Positions 1-9,359 of a stretch of 64,000 bases of DNA are shown piece by piece. Under the pieces are notes generated by a model. That model was not told the origin of the DNA and did no database searches. It saw only the letters and a list, made by a program, of their open reading frames with translations. The position numbers and the translations under genes are program-made. The first letter of the stretch is position 1; every line of letters starts with the position of its first letter. The stretch lies in contig CAWAFQ010000005.1 in assembly GCA_963781345.1 (NCBI GenBank), positions 186,001 through 250,000 on the forward strand. The letters are read 5' to 3'. The DNA comes from JBBRHQ01 sp963781345. GTDB lineage: Bacteria > Actinomycetota > Thermoleophilia > Solirubrobacterales > 70-9.

Positions 1-18
1 ACGCTATACGCTGGCGGG

Positions 19-975
19 GTGTCAGTGCTATTGATCGGAGCGCGTGGGTTCGCGGGCTCCCACCTCGGCCAGGCGGCTCGCGATGCCGGTCTCGAGGTGG
101 CGACGGCGTCCCTCGAGGGAGCCGGGCCCGACCTTGCCTGCGATCTCCTCGACCCGGGGTCGGTCCGCAGCGCGGTCGCGGCCGTGCGCCCTGATGCGAT
201 CGTCAACATGGCCGGGCAGGCCTCCGTCCGCGAGAGCTGGCGCTCGCCGCAGGCGACCTTCGAGCTCAACGCGGTCGGCGTCCTCAACCTGCTCGCGGCC
301 GTCGTCGAGGAGGCCCCCGAGGCCCAGATCCTGCTCGCCTCCTCGGCCGAGGTCTATGGCGGAACCGACCCGGCGCAGATGCCGTTGAGCGAGGAGGCGC
401 CGATGCGCCCGCTCTCGCCCTACGGGTCGAGCAAGGCCGCGATGGAGATCCTCGCCGAGCAGTACGCGCGCTCGTTCCGGCTGGGGGTCGCGATCGCGCG
501 CTCCTTCAACCAGATCGGCCCCGGCCAGTCGGAGGAGTTCGCCGCCTCGTCATTCGCCCGCCAGATAGCCGTTGCCGAGGCCGACGGCGCCGGGCGGGTC
601 GAGCTGCGGGTCGGCAACCTGGCGGCGGAGCGTGACTTCGTCGATATCCGCGACACCGCCGACGCCTACGTGGCGATCCTGGGACGCGGCCTCACCGGTA
701 CCTACAACGTCTGCTCGGGCAGGGCGCGAAGCATCGGCGAGCTGATCGAGAGCCTCAGCTCCTGCACCGGACTGGAGGTCACCACGACGGTCGACGAGGC
801 GCTGGTGCGACCCGCCGACCCGCCGATCATCCTCGGCTCCCCCGATCGCCTGCGCGGGGCAGCCGGCTGGCGGCCGCAGCGGCCGATCGAGGAGACCGCG
901 GCGGACATCCTCGAGTGGTGGCGCCGGCGCCTCTCATCGCCGGCCGAGCCGGTCACGGCAGGGGGCGCGGGATGA
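19..975 (+). CDS. rmd: GDP-6-deoxy-D-mannose reductase-like (extended SDR)
   Basis: Extended short-chain dehydrogenase/reductase of 318 aa with a GTG start. The N-terminal nucleotide-binding glycine motif GARGFAGSHL and the catalytic YxxxK (YGSSK, about residue 134) are visible. The next gene is a GDP-mannose 4,6-dehydratase whose ATG overlaps this stop codon, so the pair is read as translationally coupled. From the family, this enzyme would reduce GDP-4-dehydro-6-deoxy-D-mannose to GDP-D-rhamnose in the cytoplasm for glycan synthesis. A GDP-fucose synthase or plain epimerase role cannot be excluded from sequence alone. The gene is complete, but its promoter lies outside the window. Confidence 0.75.
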   Translation: MSVLLIGARGFAGSHLGQAARDAGLEVATASLEGAGPDLACDLLDPGSVRSAVAAVRPDAIVNMAGQASVRESWRSPQATFELNAVGVLNLLAAVVEEAPEAQILLASSAEVYGGTDPAQMPLSEEAPMRPLSPYGSSKAAMEILAEQYARSFRLGVAIARSFNQIGPGQSEEFAASSFARQIAVAEADGAGRVELRVGNLAAERDFVDIRDTADAYVAILGRGLTGTYNVCSGRARSIGELIESLSSCTGLEVTTTVDEALVRPADPPIILGSPDRLRGAAGWRPQRPIEETAADILEWWRRRLSSPAEPVTAGGAG

Positions 976-1958
976 GCTCACGGCGTGCACTGATAACCGG
1001 CGTCACCGGCCAGGACGGAAGCTTCCTCGCCGAGCTGCTGCTGGAGAAGGGCTACGAGGTCCACGGCATGGTGAGGCGGCTCTCGAGCGACAACCACGAC
1101 CGGATCGAGGCGATCCGCGACCGCCTCCACCTCCACACCGGCGACCTCCTCGACGACCGCTCGCTGGTCTCGGTGGTACGGGCCTCAGAGCCGGATGAGA
1201 TCTACAACCTCGCCGCGATGTCGTTCGTGCCGGCATCGTGGTCACAGCCGACCCTGACCGCCGAGTTCACCGCGGTCGGGGTGATGCGGATGCTGGAGGC
1301 GATGCGCGACGCCGCCCCCGAGGCGCGCTTCTACCAGGCCTCCTCGAGCGAGATGTTCGGCAAGGTGCGCGAGAAGCCACAGAACGAGATGACGCCGTTT
1401 CACCCGCGCAGCCCCTACGGCGTCGCCAAGGCGTTCGGGCACTTCATCACCGTCAACTACCGCGAGAGCTACGGCCTGCACGCCTCCTCGGGGATCCTCT
1501 TCAACCACGAGTCCGAGCGCCGCGGCCTCGAGTTCGTCACCCGCAAGGTCGCCCACGGAGTGGCCGCGATCAAGCTCGGAACCGCGACCGAGCTGCGCCT
1601 CGGCAACCTCACCGCGCGTCGCGACTGGGGCTATGCCCCCGACTACGTCGAGGCGATGTGGCTGATGCTTCAGCAGGAGGAGGCCGGGGACTTCGTCATC
1701 GGCACCGGGGTGGACCACTCGGTCCAGGATCTCGTCGACATCGCCTTCGAGCACGTCGGCCTCGACCCGGCCGACCACGTCGTCGAGGACCCCGAGTTCC
1801 TGCGCCCGGCCGAGGTCGACGAGCTGATCGCCGACTCGACCCGGGCGCGTGAGGTCCTCGGCTGGGAGCCGCGGACCAGCTTCGAGGAACTGGTCCGCCT
1901 GATGGTCGACGCCGACATCAGGCGCCAGCAGGCCGGCGCGCCCTTCGCCTCGGCGTGA
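972..1958 (+). CDS. gmd: GDP-mannose 4,6-dehydratase
   Basis: Extended SDR of 328 aa. ATG at 972 overlaps the preceding stop (ATGA). The frame is open further upstream, but the extra residues are an arginine-rich shadow of the neighbour, so this start is preferred. The cofactor motif GVTGQDGSF and the catalytic YGVAK are present, together with the family segment SSSEMFGKVRE and FNHESERRG, a close match to Gmd enzymes. It converts GDP-D-mannose to GDP-4-dehydro-6-deoxy-D-mannose, the substrate of the reductase encoded just upstream. The following flippase start overlaps its stop (GTGA), which supports one operon. Confidence 0.9.
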   Translation: MSSRRALITGVTGQDGSFLAELLLEKGYEVHGMVRRLSSDNHDRIEAIRDRLHLHTGDLLDDRSLVSVVRASEPDEIYNLAAMSFVPASWSQPTLTAEFTAVGVMRMLEAMRDAAPEARFYQASSSEMFGKVREKPQNEMTPFHPRSPYGVAKAFGHFITVNYRESYGLHASSGILFNHESERRGLEFVTRKVAHGVAAIKLGTATELRLGNLTARRDWGYAPDYVEAMWLMLQQEEAGDFVIGTGVDHSVQDLVDIAFEHVGLDPADHVVEDPEFLRPAEVDELIADSTRAREVLGWEPRTSFEELVRLMVDADIRRQQAGAPFASA

Positions 1959-3316
1959 CCCAGGACGGCGGCGGCGGCCGCCACATCTCCGGCTCGATCC
2001 TCTCCGTCGGTGCCAGCCGCGCGGCGACGCTGGTAGCGGTCGCACTGACGAGCATCGTCGTCACCCGGCTGCTGGGGGCGGCCGGGATCGGCACCTACGC
2101 GATCTCGTTCTCGCTGCTGTTCATCTTCACCGTGGTCTTCGAGCTCGGAATCGGCCAGGGAACCGCCTACTTCGTCGGCCGCGATGAGTGGGGCGGCGCT
2201 CCGCTTGCCCGCGGCGTCATCCGGGCCTGCCTGGTGCTGGCGATACCCGGCTCGGCGGCGATGCTGGCCGGCTTCGCCCTCTTCGGCGATGTCGTCCCGG
2301 GGATGGACTGGCCGATGGCGGTGGCGCTCGCCGTCGCACTCCCCTTCTCGCTGTTGTGGCGGGTGGGGCCGCAGGCGGCGCTGGCGCAGGAGCAGTTCGA
2401 GCTCTTCGCCCTCTTCGACTCCTCCACGGCGCTGCTCGCCTGCCCGCTCTCGATTGCCGGGGCCCTGATCGCCGACACCACCGGCGCGGTGATCGGGCTG
2501 GCCGCGGCGACAGTGATCAGCGGGGTCGCGGTCGCGGTTTGGCTGCTCGCCGCCTCGAGCCGCTCCGGGGGATCGCTGAGCCCGCCGCGGGGCCTGCGGG
2601 GGGTCTTCTCGTTCGGCTCCCGGGCCTGGGTCTCCGAGCTGCTGCAGCAGATCAACCTCCGCGCTGACCTGATCCTCCTCGGCGCCTACGCGGGGGCGGC
2701 GCAGAGCGGGATCTACTCGATCGCGCTCTCCACCACCAGCATCGCCTGGATCCTCACCCAGGCGTTCGCGATCTCGACCCTTCCGCGCTCGGCGCGCCTG
2801 CATGCCGCCAGCGAGCGCGACGACGCTGCGACCGGCAGGCGCGACGACGCCGACTCGAGGCTGATGCGCCACACCGTTCTCGTCATCCCCGTCGTCGCGG
2901 TCGGCGAGATCCTGCTGCTGCTGATCGGGATCCCGCTCTTTTACGGGTCCGGGTTTCACCGCTCGATCGACCTCGGCCTGATCCTCCTCCCCGGCTCGCT
3001 CGTCCTCGGCGTCGGCCTCGCGGCGCTGGCGATCCTGCTCGGGCGTGGCCGAGCCGGCCTGGTGCTGAGGGTCGGGCTCCTGGTTGTCCCCCCGACCGTG
3101 ATCGCCTACATGCTGGCGGCCCCGGACGGCGGCGCGACCGCGGTCGCGATCGTCTCGAGCGCCTCCTACTTCGTCTACTCGGTGCTCGGCGTGATCGCGC
3201 TTCGCTACGCGACGGGGATGGGCTTTGCGGCGCTGCTGGCTCCGGGACATTCCGACGTTATGGACTACCGGCGGGCGCTCGACGGGATGATGCGCAGGCT
3301 CGGGCGCGGGAGCTAG
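1955..3316 (+). CDS. Polysaccharide flippase (oligosaccharide export family)
   Basis: Protein of 453 aa dominated by hydrophobic segments (about 12 predicted by eye), in the pattern of Wzx/MATE-like lipid-linked oligosaccharide flippases. GTG at 1955 overlaps the gmd stop by 4 nt. The N-terminal segment SVGASRAATLVAVALTSIVV followed by TRLLGAAGIG is typical of the family (helix 1 and the first loop). It probably moves an undecaprenyl-linked repeat unit containing the GDP-rhamnose-derived sugar across the membrane. It ends 4 nt from the convergent glycosyltransferase stop. Substrate is inferred from neighbours only. Confidence 0.8.
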   Translation: MTQDGGGGRHISGSILSVGASRAATLVAVALTSIVVTRLLGAAGIGTYAISFSLLFIFTVVFELGIGQGTAYFVGRDEWGGAPLARGVIRACLVLAIPGSAAMLAGFALFGDVVPGMDWPMAVALAVALPFSLLWRVGPQAALAQEQFELFALFDSSTALLACPLSIAGALIADTTGAVIGLAAATVISGVAVAVWLLAASSRSGGSLSPPRGLRGVFSFGSRAWVSELLQQINLRADLILLGAYAGAAQSGIYSIALSTTSIAWILTQAFAISTLPRSARLHAASERDDAATGRRDDADSRLMRHTVLVIPVVAVGEILLLLIGIPLFYGSGFHRSIDLGLILLPGSLVLGVGLAALAILLGRGRAGLVLRVGLLVVPPTVIAYMLAAPDGGATAVAIVSSASYFVYSVLGVIALRYATGMGFAALLAPGHSDVMDYRRALDGMMRRLGRGS

Positions 3317-3320
3317 GTGA

Positions 3321-4562
3321 TTAGGGCAGGGGCCGGCGGGGGCGGTCGGCCTGGCCAACGGCGCCACTAGGCGGTGCTCCGTAGCTGGCCTCGATCGCCC
3401 GCAGTGAGCTCTCCAACGAGAGCGCCTGGCGGTTGCGCTGATACCAGTCCCAGGTCGACGCCCGCAGGGCCTCGCCGCCGTTGATCGCCGCCACGATCGC
3501 CGCCGCGAGGTCGGCGGGCTTCTCGGAGCGAGCGACGAAGCCGTTGATGCCCTCCTCCACCAACTCGGTCGCGGCGTTGTCGGGGGCGGCGCAGACGACT
3601 GCCGGGGTGCCGCGGGCCGCCGCCTCGACGACCACGAGCCCGTAGCCCTCGCGGATCGAGGGGTGGATCAGGCAGGCGGCGGCGGCCATCGCCTCGGCAA
3701 CCTCAGAGGCCTCGACGCGACCCCTGATCTCGACCTCCTCGGCGAGGCCGAGGCGGCCCGCGAGGGCCCGGGTCGCCTCGGTGTCGGGGCCGTCGCCGAG
3801 GATGACGCAGCGCAGGCCGGGAATCTCGGCGCGGGCGGCGGCTATCGCCGGTGGGACCGCCGGCACGCTCTTCTCGGGGATGTGGCGGCCGGCGAAGAGG
3901 GCGAAGGGCGCACGATCCGGCGGGCGGGGTCGCGGCGGCCCTATGTCAGGCGGTTCGGTGTAGGCGCCGGTGAGGCGGGTGATCGGCGCCCGGTGGCCGT
4001 AGCTGCGAAGGCGCTGCTCGAAAAGGCGCGAGTAGGTGAAGCTCTGGTCCGAGAGCCGGGCGCAGAGGCGCTGGACGGCGAAGCCGAGGCGGCCGGCGAG
4101 GGGGCCCATGTAGGAGAGCCAGTACTCGCGCGTCCAGACCTCGAACCAGTCGACGACCACGCGCGGGCGCAGGCGCCGGAGGCGGATCGCGGCGACCGTG
4201 CCGAGGATCGGGAACATCGGCACCGAGATCGTCTGCACCGCGTCGTAGCGGTGACCGTGGCGGAGCATGTGCCAGAAGACCCCGAGGCCGAAGCGAAGTG
4301 GCGGGCCGAAGCGCCTGCGCCCCGACGCCGCATAGAGCGGCCCACCGGGCGATACCGCGACCGTCTCGAAGCTGGTCCGGGGACCTTCCTCACCCCACTG
4401 GCGGCGGGTGATGTAGGTGACCTCGTGACGCTGGTTGAGATGCTCGGCGAGGTTGCGGTAGACGCGCTCAGCGCCGCCGATGGTGTTCGGATAAAGGCAG
4501 TCGTAGACGATCGCGATCCGCAGCCCGGGGCCGCCATCGGGCGGCGAGGGCGGCTCAGCCAC
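3321..4562 (-). CDS. Glycosyltransferase family 4 (GT-B fold)
   Basis: Cytoplasmic GT-B enzyme of about 413 aa. The N-terminal acceptor domain begins IAIVYDCLYPNTIGGAERV, the usual start of a GT4 protein. The C-terminal donor domain holds EGYGLVVVEAAARGTPAV, the E-x7-E nucleotide-sugar signature. GTG at 4562 overlaps the upstream stop by 8 nt and is preferred to a start at 4625, which would overlap 71 nt of the broken membrane-protein gene. Neighbouring rhamnose, flippase and membrane-glycan genes suggest exopolysaccharide or glycolipid assembly. Donor and acceptor cannot be read from sequence. Confidence 0.85.
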   Translation of the reverse strand: MAEPPSPPDGGPGLRIAIVYDCLYPNTIGGAERVYRNLAEHLNQRHEVTYITRRQWGEEGPRTSFETVAVSPGGPLYAASGRRRFGPPLRFGLGVFWHMLRHGHRYDAVQTISVPMFPILGTVAAIRLRRLRPRVVVDWFEVWTREYWLSYMGPLAGRLGFAVQRLCARLSDQSFTYSRLFEQRLRSYGHRAPITRLTGAYTEPPDIGPPRPRPPDRAPFALFAGRHIPEKSVPAVPPAIAAARAEIPGLRCVILGDGPDTEATRALAGRLGLAEEVEIRGRVEASEVAEAMAAAACLIHPSIREGYGLVVVEAAARGTPAVVCAAPDNAATELVEEGINGFVARSEKPADLAAAIVAAINGGEALRASTWDWYQRNRQALSLESSLRAIEASYGAPPSGAVGQADRPRRPLP

Positions 4563-6931
4563 GGGCCTCGATCCAGTCCCAGCGCTGCCCACAGAGCCGG
4601 CGGTAATCGGCGGGCGCGACCTCAACCGTGCCGGGGTCGCCCTGCTGCGGAGCGTCGAGCGTCAGAGGGCCGATCGAGTAGGGGTCGGGGTTGCTGCCGG
4701 GGTTGAGATCGGCGCCATGGTAATCGATGCGGACGGTGTGCCTTCCGGCGCCGAGCTGGACCCGGGCGAGCGGCTCCATCCCTCCCTCGTTATTGAGCAC
4801 GGCGCGCTCGGAGGCGACCTTCTCGCCGTCGACGTAGAGGTCGAGCCCGCCGAAGACGACGCCGCCGAGCCAGATCTCGTAGGTGCCCGAGACAACGTCG
4901 GCGGCGGCGGTCATCGACCCGCTGCCCGTCGGGTCGACGATGTAGGGGAGCGGGGTCGTCCAGCCGGGGGGCCTGCGCGCGGTGGTGAAATCAAGGGTCA
5001 GCGGCGTCGCCACCCGGGCCGCGATCAGGGTCCCGTCCCCGCCCGCCTCGGAGGCGAGGCGGGCAACGTCGCTGCACTTGGGGATCGCGCCGGCGTCGAG
5101 GACGTTGCCCAGCGGCAGGTGCGCGATCAGCGGCCCCACACCGCCGGCCCGCTGCCAGACGTCGTAGTAGGTGCCCGAGTGGGCGAGCCTGAAGTCGGCG
5201 GGGGCGCGGCTGGCGGCGGGCGAGCGGCGGACGACCAATAGGTTGTAGGGGTCGAGCTGGTCTGGGCTCGATGTCGTCGAGGTCGATGTAGGAGCCATTG
5301 GCCGAGGGCTTGCCGCCGCGCAGGAGGACCTGGCGGCGGCGCAACTCCGTCGCGCCCTCGTCGTCGAGCTTTCGCAGGAAGTGGCGCGGACCGTAGATCG
5401 AGACCTCGGTGCTCAGGGCCGGGCCCTCGCCGGCGAACTGCTTCGCCGATCTTCTCGAGCTCGGCGTAGTGGGCCCGGGGTGCGAACCAGACTCCCTGGT
5501 AGGCGAGGAATGCGGACCAGATGACGACCGCGGCGATCAGCCGCACCGATCACGCCCGCCTCGATCCGAAACCGAGTCCGCTGCCCGAGGATGACGACGC
5601 CCACCAGGGCCGCCGCCAGCAGCGCCGGGGAGACGCTCGCCATCGCCTTGCCGTCGACCCAGGGCGAGCCGACGATCATGATCGCCGCGGCGCCGAGCGC
5701 CCCACCGCCGACATAGGCGGCGAATGGGATCCCCTCGCGGTCGCGCTGACGAGCGCAGGCGACGACGCAGGCCGCCGCGATCAGCAGGCAGATCACGGCC
5801 AGCGCCAGCACCGCCGGCTTCAGGTGCGGATCGAAGCGGAAGTCGGCCGAGGGCCAGAGACCGGCGACCTGGAGCGGGTTCAGCGGCCCGATCAGGTTGC
5901 CGAGCTCGGTCGACTCGGTGAGCCCGCCCTGGAGCGGGTCGAAGAGGCCGTTGGGGGTGATCAGGACGGGGAGCACGAGCACGACCGAGAGCAGGGCCGT
6001 CGGCCAGCGCAACCTCCAGGCCGCCCTGGCGCCGCGCTGGCGCCAGGCAGGACGAGGGCGGGGATCAGCGTCGGGATCAGCCAGACGGCGCCTCCGGGCC
6101 CGAGGACGGCGATCATCGCCCCGACCGCGAACCCGAGCGGGACGGATACCTCCCGCGGCCAACCGCGGCGGGCGGCGCAGCCGGCGAGCGCCGGGGCCAG
6201 CCCCAGGAGGGCGGCGGTCACCAGCTCCTTGACCCCGCCCCAGAGGTAGTAGCCGACGAAGACGGAGGAGAGCGAAGCGATCGCGGCGACCGCGGCGGCA
6301 AGCGGCGCCCCGCGGACGACCCGGCGGATCAGCTCGAACAGCAGCAGGGCCATCGTCGCGGCGGAGAAGGCCATCGACGGCTGCATGACGAAGGCGACGT
6401 CCTGGCCCGAGATCGTCGACATCAGCGCGGCCGGGACGAAGCCGCCGATCGGGTAGCTGTTGCCGAGGTTGATCTGGACCACCGCCTCGTGGGTCGAGGG
6501 CGGCGAGGTGGCCGACGCCGCGTCCGAACTCGAAGACGTGATCGGTGAATGCCATCCAGGTGGCGGTGTCGTCGAGCTTGATGTAGCCCGCCCAGGTGGC
6601 CTCGCCGAGAAACAGGAACGGGGAGGCGAAGAGGCCGAAGACAACCAGCCCCAGCCCCACGCCCAAGGCGCTCGGCCGGCGCCGGGCAGGCCGTAGCCAA
6701 AGACGATCCCGAGCAACGGCGAGGAAGATGATCGCCGGGCGGGTCAGCTCGGCGGAGGCATCGGTGGCGGTCCCGAACTGGGCCAGGACGATCGCGATCG
6801 CGAGCCCGAGCGCCGGGCGCAGCGCCCACGGCACGGTGAACTCGCGCGACCCGCTCGAGCAGCAGCGAGAGGCCGACCGTGACTGCAAGCAACCCGGCGG
6901 GCGCGATGAACCAGCAGAGGAAGAGATCCAT
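4555..6931 (-). pseudogene. Large GT-C-like membrane protein, broken by about six frameshifts
   Basis: From ATG 6931 to stop 4555 the coding signal hops between reading frames, yet the pieces join into one protein of about 790 aa. There is an N-terminal hydrophobic segment, many membrane helices with a loop motif TATWMAFTDHVFEFGRGVGH and NLGNSYPIGGFVPA, then a soluble C-terminal domain (about 300 aa) ending WDWIEARG. Frame changes lie near 6847, 6503, 6045, 5550, 5430 and 5268. Architecture resembles actinobacterial polytopic proteins with an extracytoplasmic C-terminal domain found in glycan loci. The intact C-terminal frame alone runs 4555-5298. It is either a decayed gene or a locally error-rich consensus; function unknown. 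Confidence 0.6.
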
Positions 6932-7078
6932 TCGCGCTGATTTCTACGGCATCCGGCGGAGGCCACCCGGCGGCACCAACTCCTGCGCTGACAGCCTCGA
7001 GCGACCGCAAGTAGCGTCGTCTGCGATGCCCCGCAACGACTCCTTGACCCCCGCCACAGGACGATCGAAGAGATCAGA

Positions 7079-7093
7079 TCCGCCGGTGGCGGA
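7079..7093. promoter_or_regulatory. Small inverted repeat in divergent promoter region
   Basis: TCCGCC-GGT-GGCGGA forms a perfect 6-bp stem between the divergent starts at 6931 and 7169. It could be an operator half-site pair. Nothing else in the 237-nt gap is recognisable except the TAGGCT hexamer before 7169. Confidence 0.25.
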
Positions 7094-7153
7094 ATTCCAA
7101 ACCACCCGGGAGGATCCAGGCTCAACCTGCTGTTTGCCCGCCGGGGGCCGGAT

Positions 7154-7159
7154 TAGGCT
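7154..7159 (+). promoter_or_regulatory. -10-like TAGGCT before TTG start at 7169
   Basis: TAGGCT ends 9 nt before the TTG start. TTTGCC lies upstream at a -35-like distance. No Shine-Dalgarno sequence fits between, so a leaderless or near-leaderless transcript is inferred. Confidence 0.35.
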
Positions 7160-7168
7160 TCCGGCACG

Positions 7169-7912
7169 TTGACGACGCCAGATCCGAAGAAGCCGACGCC
7201 CAAGAAGACGCCGGCGAAGAAACCGCCGCCGAAGAAGCCGGCTGCGAAGGGCCCCACCGAGAAGGCGCCGGCAGCGAAGAGCGCTGCTCGCAAGGAATCC
7301 CCCGCGAAGAGCTCCAGCCCCGAGAAGTCGGCTCCCGAGAAGCCCGCCCTCAAGCAGCCGAAGGACCTCGATACCAAGACCGTCAGGATCGTCCTCGCCG
7401 CGCTGCTCGGCGTCGCCATCCTCGTCGTCCTCGGCATAGCGATCTTCGGCGGCGGTGATGGCTCCTGCACGACCACGGTTCCGCGGAACGGAAAGCCGGT
7501 CTTGCTCTCTGAGCAGGAGCTGACCTGCAACGCCGGCGATCTCGGCCACCCCGCCTACTGGGTCGGGCCGCGTGCGGGCACGACCGCCTACGAGGTAACC
7601 GACTCCTCCGACGGCAGGATCTTCATCCGCTACCTGACCGGGGATGCCAAAGCGGGCGACAAGCGTGCCGACTTCATCACCGTCGGCACCTATGCGCTGC
7701 CCAACGCTGTCAAGGCGCTGAAGACGGCGCAGGCGCAGGACAACTCGAGAACGCTCAGCCAGGAAGACGGGTTCACCCTGCTGGACGGCGGTGAATCGTC
7801 GAATGCCTACGTCGTCTTCGACGACCAGCCCGATCTGCAAATCGAGGTCTACTCGCCGAACCCCGGCGAGGCATCGGGGCTCGCGGCCTCGGAGCTCGAG
7901 CCGCTCGAGTAG
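7169..7912 (+). CDS. Single-pass membrane protein with histone-H1-like Lys/Pro/Ala tail
   Basis: Protein of 247 aa, TTG start. Residues 1-65 are almost only K, P, A, S, T and E in PKKP/AKKP repeats, like the C-terminal domain of histone H1 or actinobacterial HU tails. A membrane helix follows (about residues 70-92, TVRIVLAALLGVAILVVLGI). The C-terminal 150 aa (with CTTTV and LTCNAGDLGHPAYW) are probably extracytoplasmic, with two cysteines that could pair. I do not recognise the outer domain. With the N-terminus inside by the positive-inside rule, the basic tail would face the cytoplasm and could bind DNA or polyanions. Function unknown. Confidence 0.75.
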   Translation: MTTPDPKKPTPKKTPAKKPPPKKPAAKGPTEKAPAAKSAARKESPAKSSSPEKSAPEKPALKQPKDLDTKTVRIVLAALLGVAILVVLGIAIFGGGDGSCTTTVPRNGKPVLLSEQELTCNAGDLGHPAYWVGPRAGTTAYEVTDSSDGRIFIRYLTGDAKAGDKRADFITVGTYALPNAVKALKTAQAQDNSRTLSQEDGFTLLDGGESSNAYVVFDDQPDLQIEVYSPNPGEASGLAASELEPLE

Positions 7913-7937
7913 CAGGCCGCTGGACCACTCGGCGCTC

Positions 7938-7943
7938 TAGGAT
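7938..7943 (+). promoter_or_regulatory. -10-like TAGGAT before ATG at 7951
   Basis: TAGGAT ends 7 nt upstream of the ATG with no ribosome-binding site between, so transcription would start at or next to the start codon (leaderless). Confidence 0.4.
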
Positions 7944-7950
7944 CGCAGCG

Positions 7951-8928
7951 ATGGAGAAGACAGCCTTCGTCACAGGCGGTTCCGGCTTCATCGGCGGGCG
8001 GCTGATCCGCCGGCTCCATGCCGACGGCTGGCGGGTGCGGGCGCTGGCCCGCTCCGCCACCTCGGCGGCCGCCATCGAGGAGCTTGGCGCCGAGGCCGTG
8101 CGCGGCGAGCTTGGCGACAGGGAGTCGATGAGCGCCGGCGCTGCGGGCTGCGATGTCGCCTTTCACCTCGCCGCTCACCTCGGCGAGTGGGGCCCCTGGG
8201 AGGAGTTCGAGCGCGGCAACGTCGAGGGCACCCGCAACGCCCTCGCCGCCTGCGAGGCGGCGGGCGTCAGCCGCTTCGTCCACTGCGGCACCGAGGCGGC
8301 GCTGATGGCCGGCGAGCCGCTGGTGAACGTCGACGAGAGTGCACCCCTTCGGCCGGACTCGAAGGCGCCCTACCCGGCGACGAAGGCCCGCGCCGAGCAG
8401 CTGGTGCGAAACGCCAACCGCGAGGGATTCGAGACCGTGGTCATCCGCCCCCGCTTCGTCTGGGGCGAGGGCGACACGACGCTCGTGCCCGTGATGGAGG
8501 AGATGATCGAGAAGGGCCGCTTCGCCTGGGTCGGCGGGGGGCGGAATCTCACCGCCATCACCCACGTCGACAACGTCGTTGAGGGACTGGTCCTGGCGGC
8601 CGAGCGCGGATCCCCCGGCGAGGCCTACTTCGTCACCGACGGCGAGCCGGTCGTATTCCGCGAGTTCGTCACCGAGTTGCTCGCGACCAAGGGCATCGAG
8701 CCACCGGATCGAAGCATCCCCGCTGCCCTGGCCGGGCCGATGGCAGCCGTCTCGGAGGCCGCCTGGAAGCTGCTGCCGCTGCCAGGGGCGCCGCCAATGA
8801 GCCGGTTCTCGAGCTGGATCCTGACCCAGGAGTGCACGATCAACATCGCCAAGGCCCGCAACGAGCTCGGCTATGAGCCCGTTGTCTCTCGCCAGCAGGG
8901 CCTCGAGGAGATGCGGACCGCGGCTTAG
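7951..8928 (+). CDS. NAD-dependent epimerase/dehydratase (3-beta-HSD-like extended SDR)
   Basis: Protein of 325 aa with N-terminal TGGSGFIGGRL nucleotide-binding motif, DVAFHLAAHLG segment, catalytic YPATK (about residue 143) and IRPRFVWGEGD, the hallmark order of extended SDRs near the 3-beta-hydroxysteroid dehydrogenase/dihydroflavonol reductase branch. It likely oxidises or reduces a hydroxyl/carbonyl on a hydrophobic or sugar substrate in the cytoplasm. Neighbours do not point to a substrate. ATG start is fixed by the Rossmann motif position and the adjacent TAGGAT box. It converges on the collagen-like gene with a 30-nt gap. Confidence 0.85.
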   Translation: MEKTAFVTGGSGFIGGRLIRRLHADGWRVRALARSATSAAAIEELGAEAVRGELGDRESMSAGAAGCDVAFHLAAHLGEWGPWEEFERGNVEGTRNALAACEAAGVSRFVHCGTEAALMAGEPLVNVDESAPLRPDSKAPYPATKARAEQLVRNANREGFETVVIRPRFVWGEGDTTLVPVMEEMIEKGRFAWVGGGRNLTAITHVDNVVEGLVLAAERGSPGEAYFVTDGEPVVFREFVTELLATKGIEPPDRSIPAALAGPMAAVSEAAWKLLPLPGAPPMSRFSSWILTQECTINIAKARNELGYEPVVSRQQGLEEMRTAA

Positions 8929-9359
8929 CCGCAGGAAACCGGGCCGGGTGCGCCCCGCCTAGCCGAGCGGTATTACGCTGATCGTCCTGTTCGCGAACGT
9001 CGCGGTGTTGCCGCTGTTGGTACTCCTGTATTGAGCGGTGAAGGTGTTCGAGCCCGCGGTGAGATTGGTGATCACGGTGACGGTGCTCGCCTGTGAGGAG
9101 GGAGGGGTGTTGGGGCCGCTGTACGCCTTGAAGGCGACCGCCCTGGCGTCCGTCGCCGCCTGCGTCGTCGCACCTGAGACCGCAAAGCTCATGTACGAAG
9201 ATTCGCCGGCCAGCGGCGCGTACACGAACCCTGTGACTATGACCATCGCGCGGGTACCGGTTGTCAGCGTCACCGACGGGTTGGTCCCTCCACCAGTGAG
9301 AGTCGGGGTGTAGGTGGTCGAGGTAGTCGTCCCCTGCGTGTTGTTGTTCTGCGTCAACG

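Noticed and set aside
1670..3367. 565-aa open frame on the minus strand
   Set aside because: Charged, Arg/Asp-rich shadow of the gmd and flippase genes; no family pattern.
5413..7125. A 570-aa frame read as one intact gene
   Set aside because: Its middle and both ends are out of frame with the true protein; only two segments (about 6503-6847 and 5550-6045) are coding.
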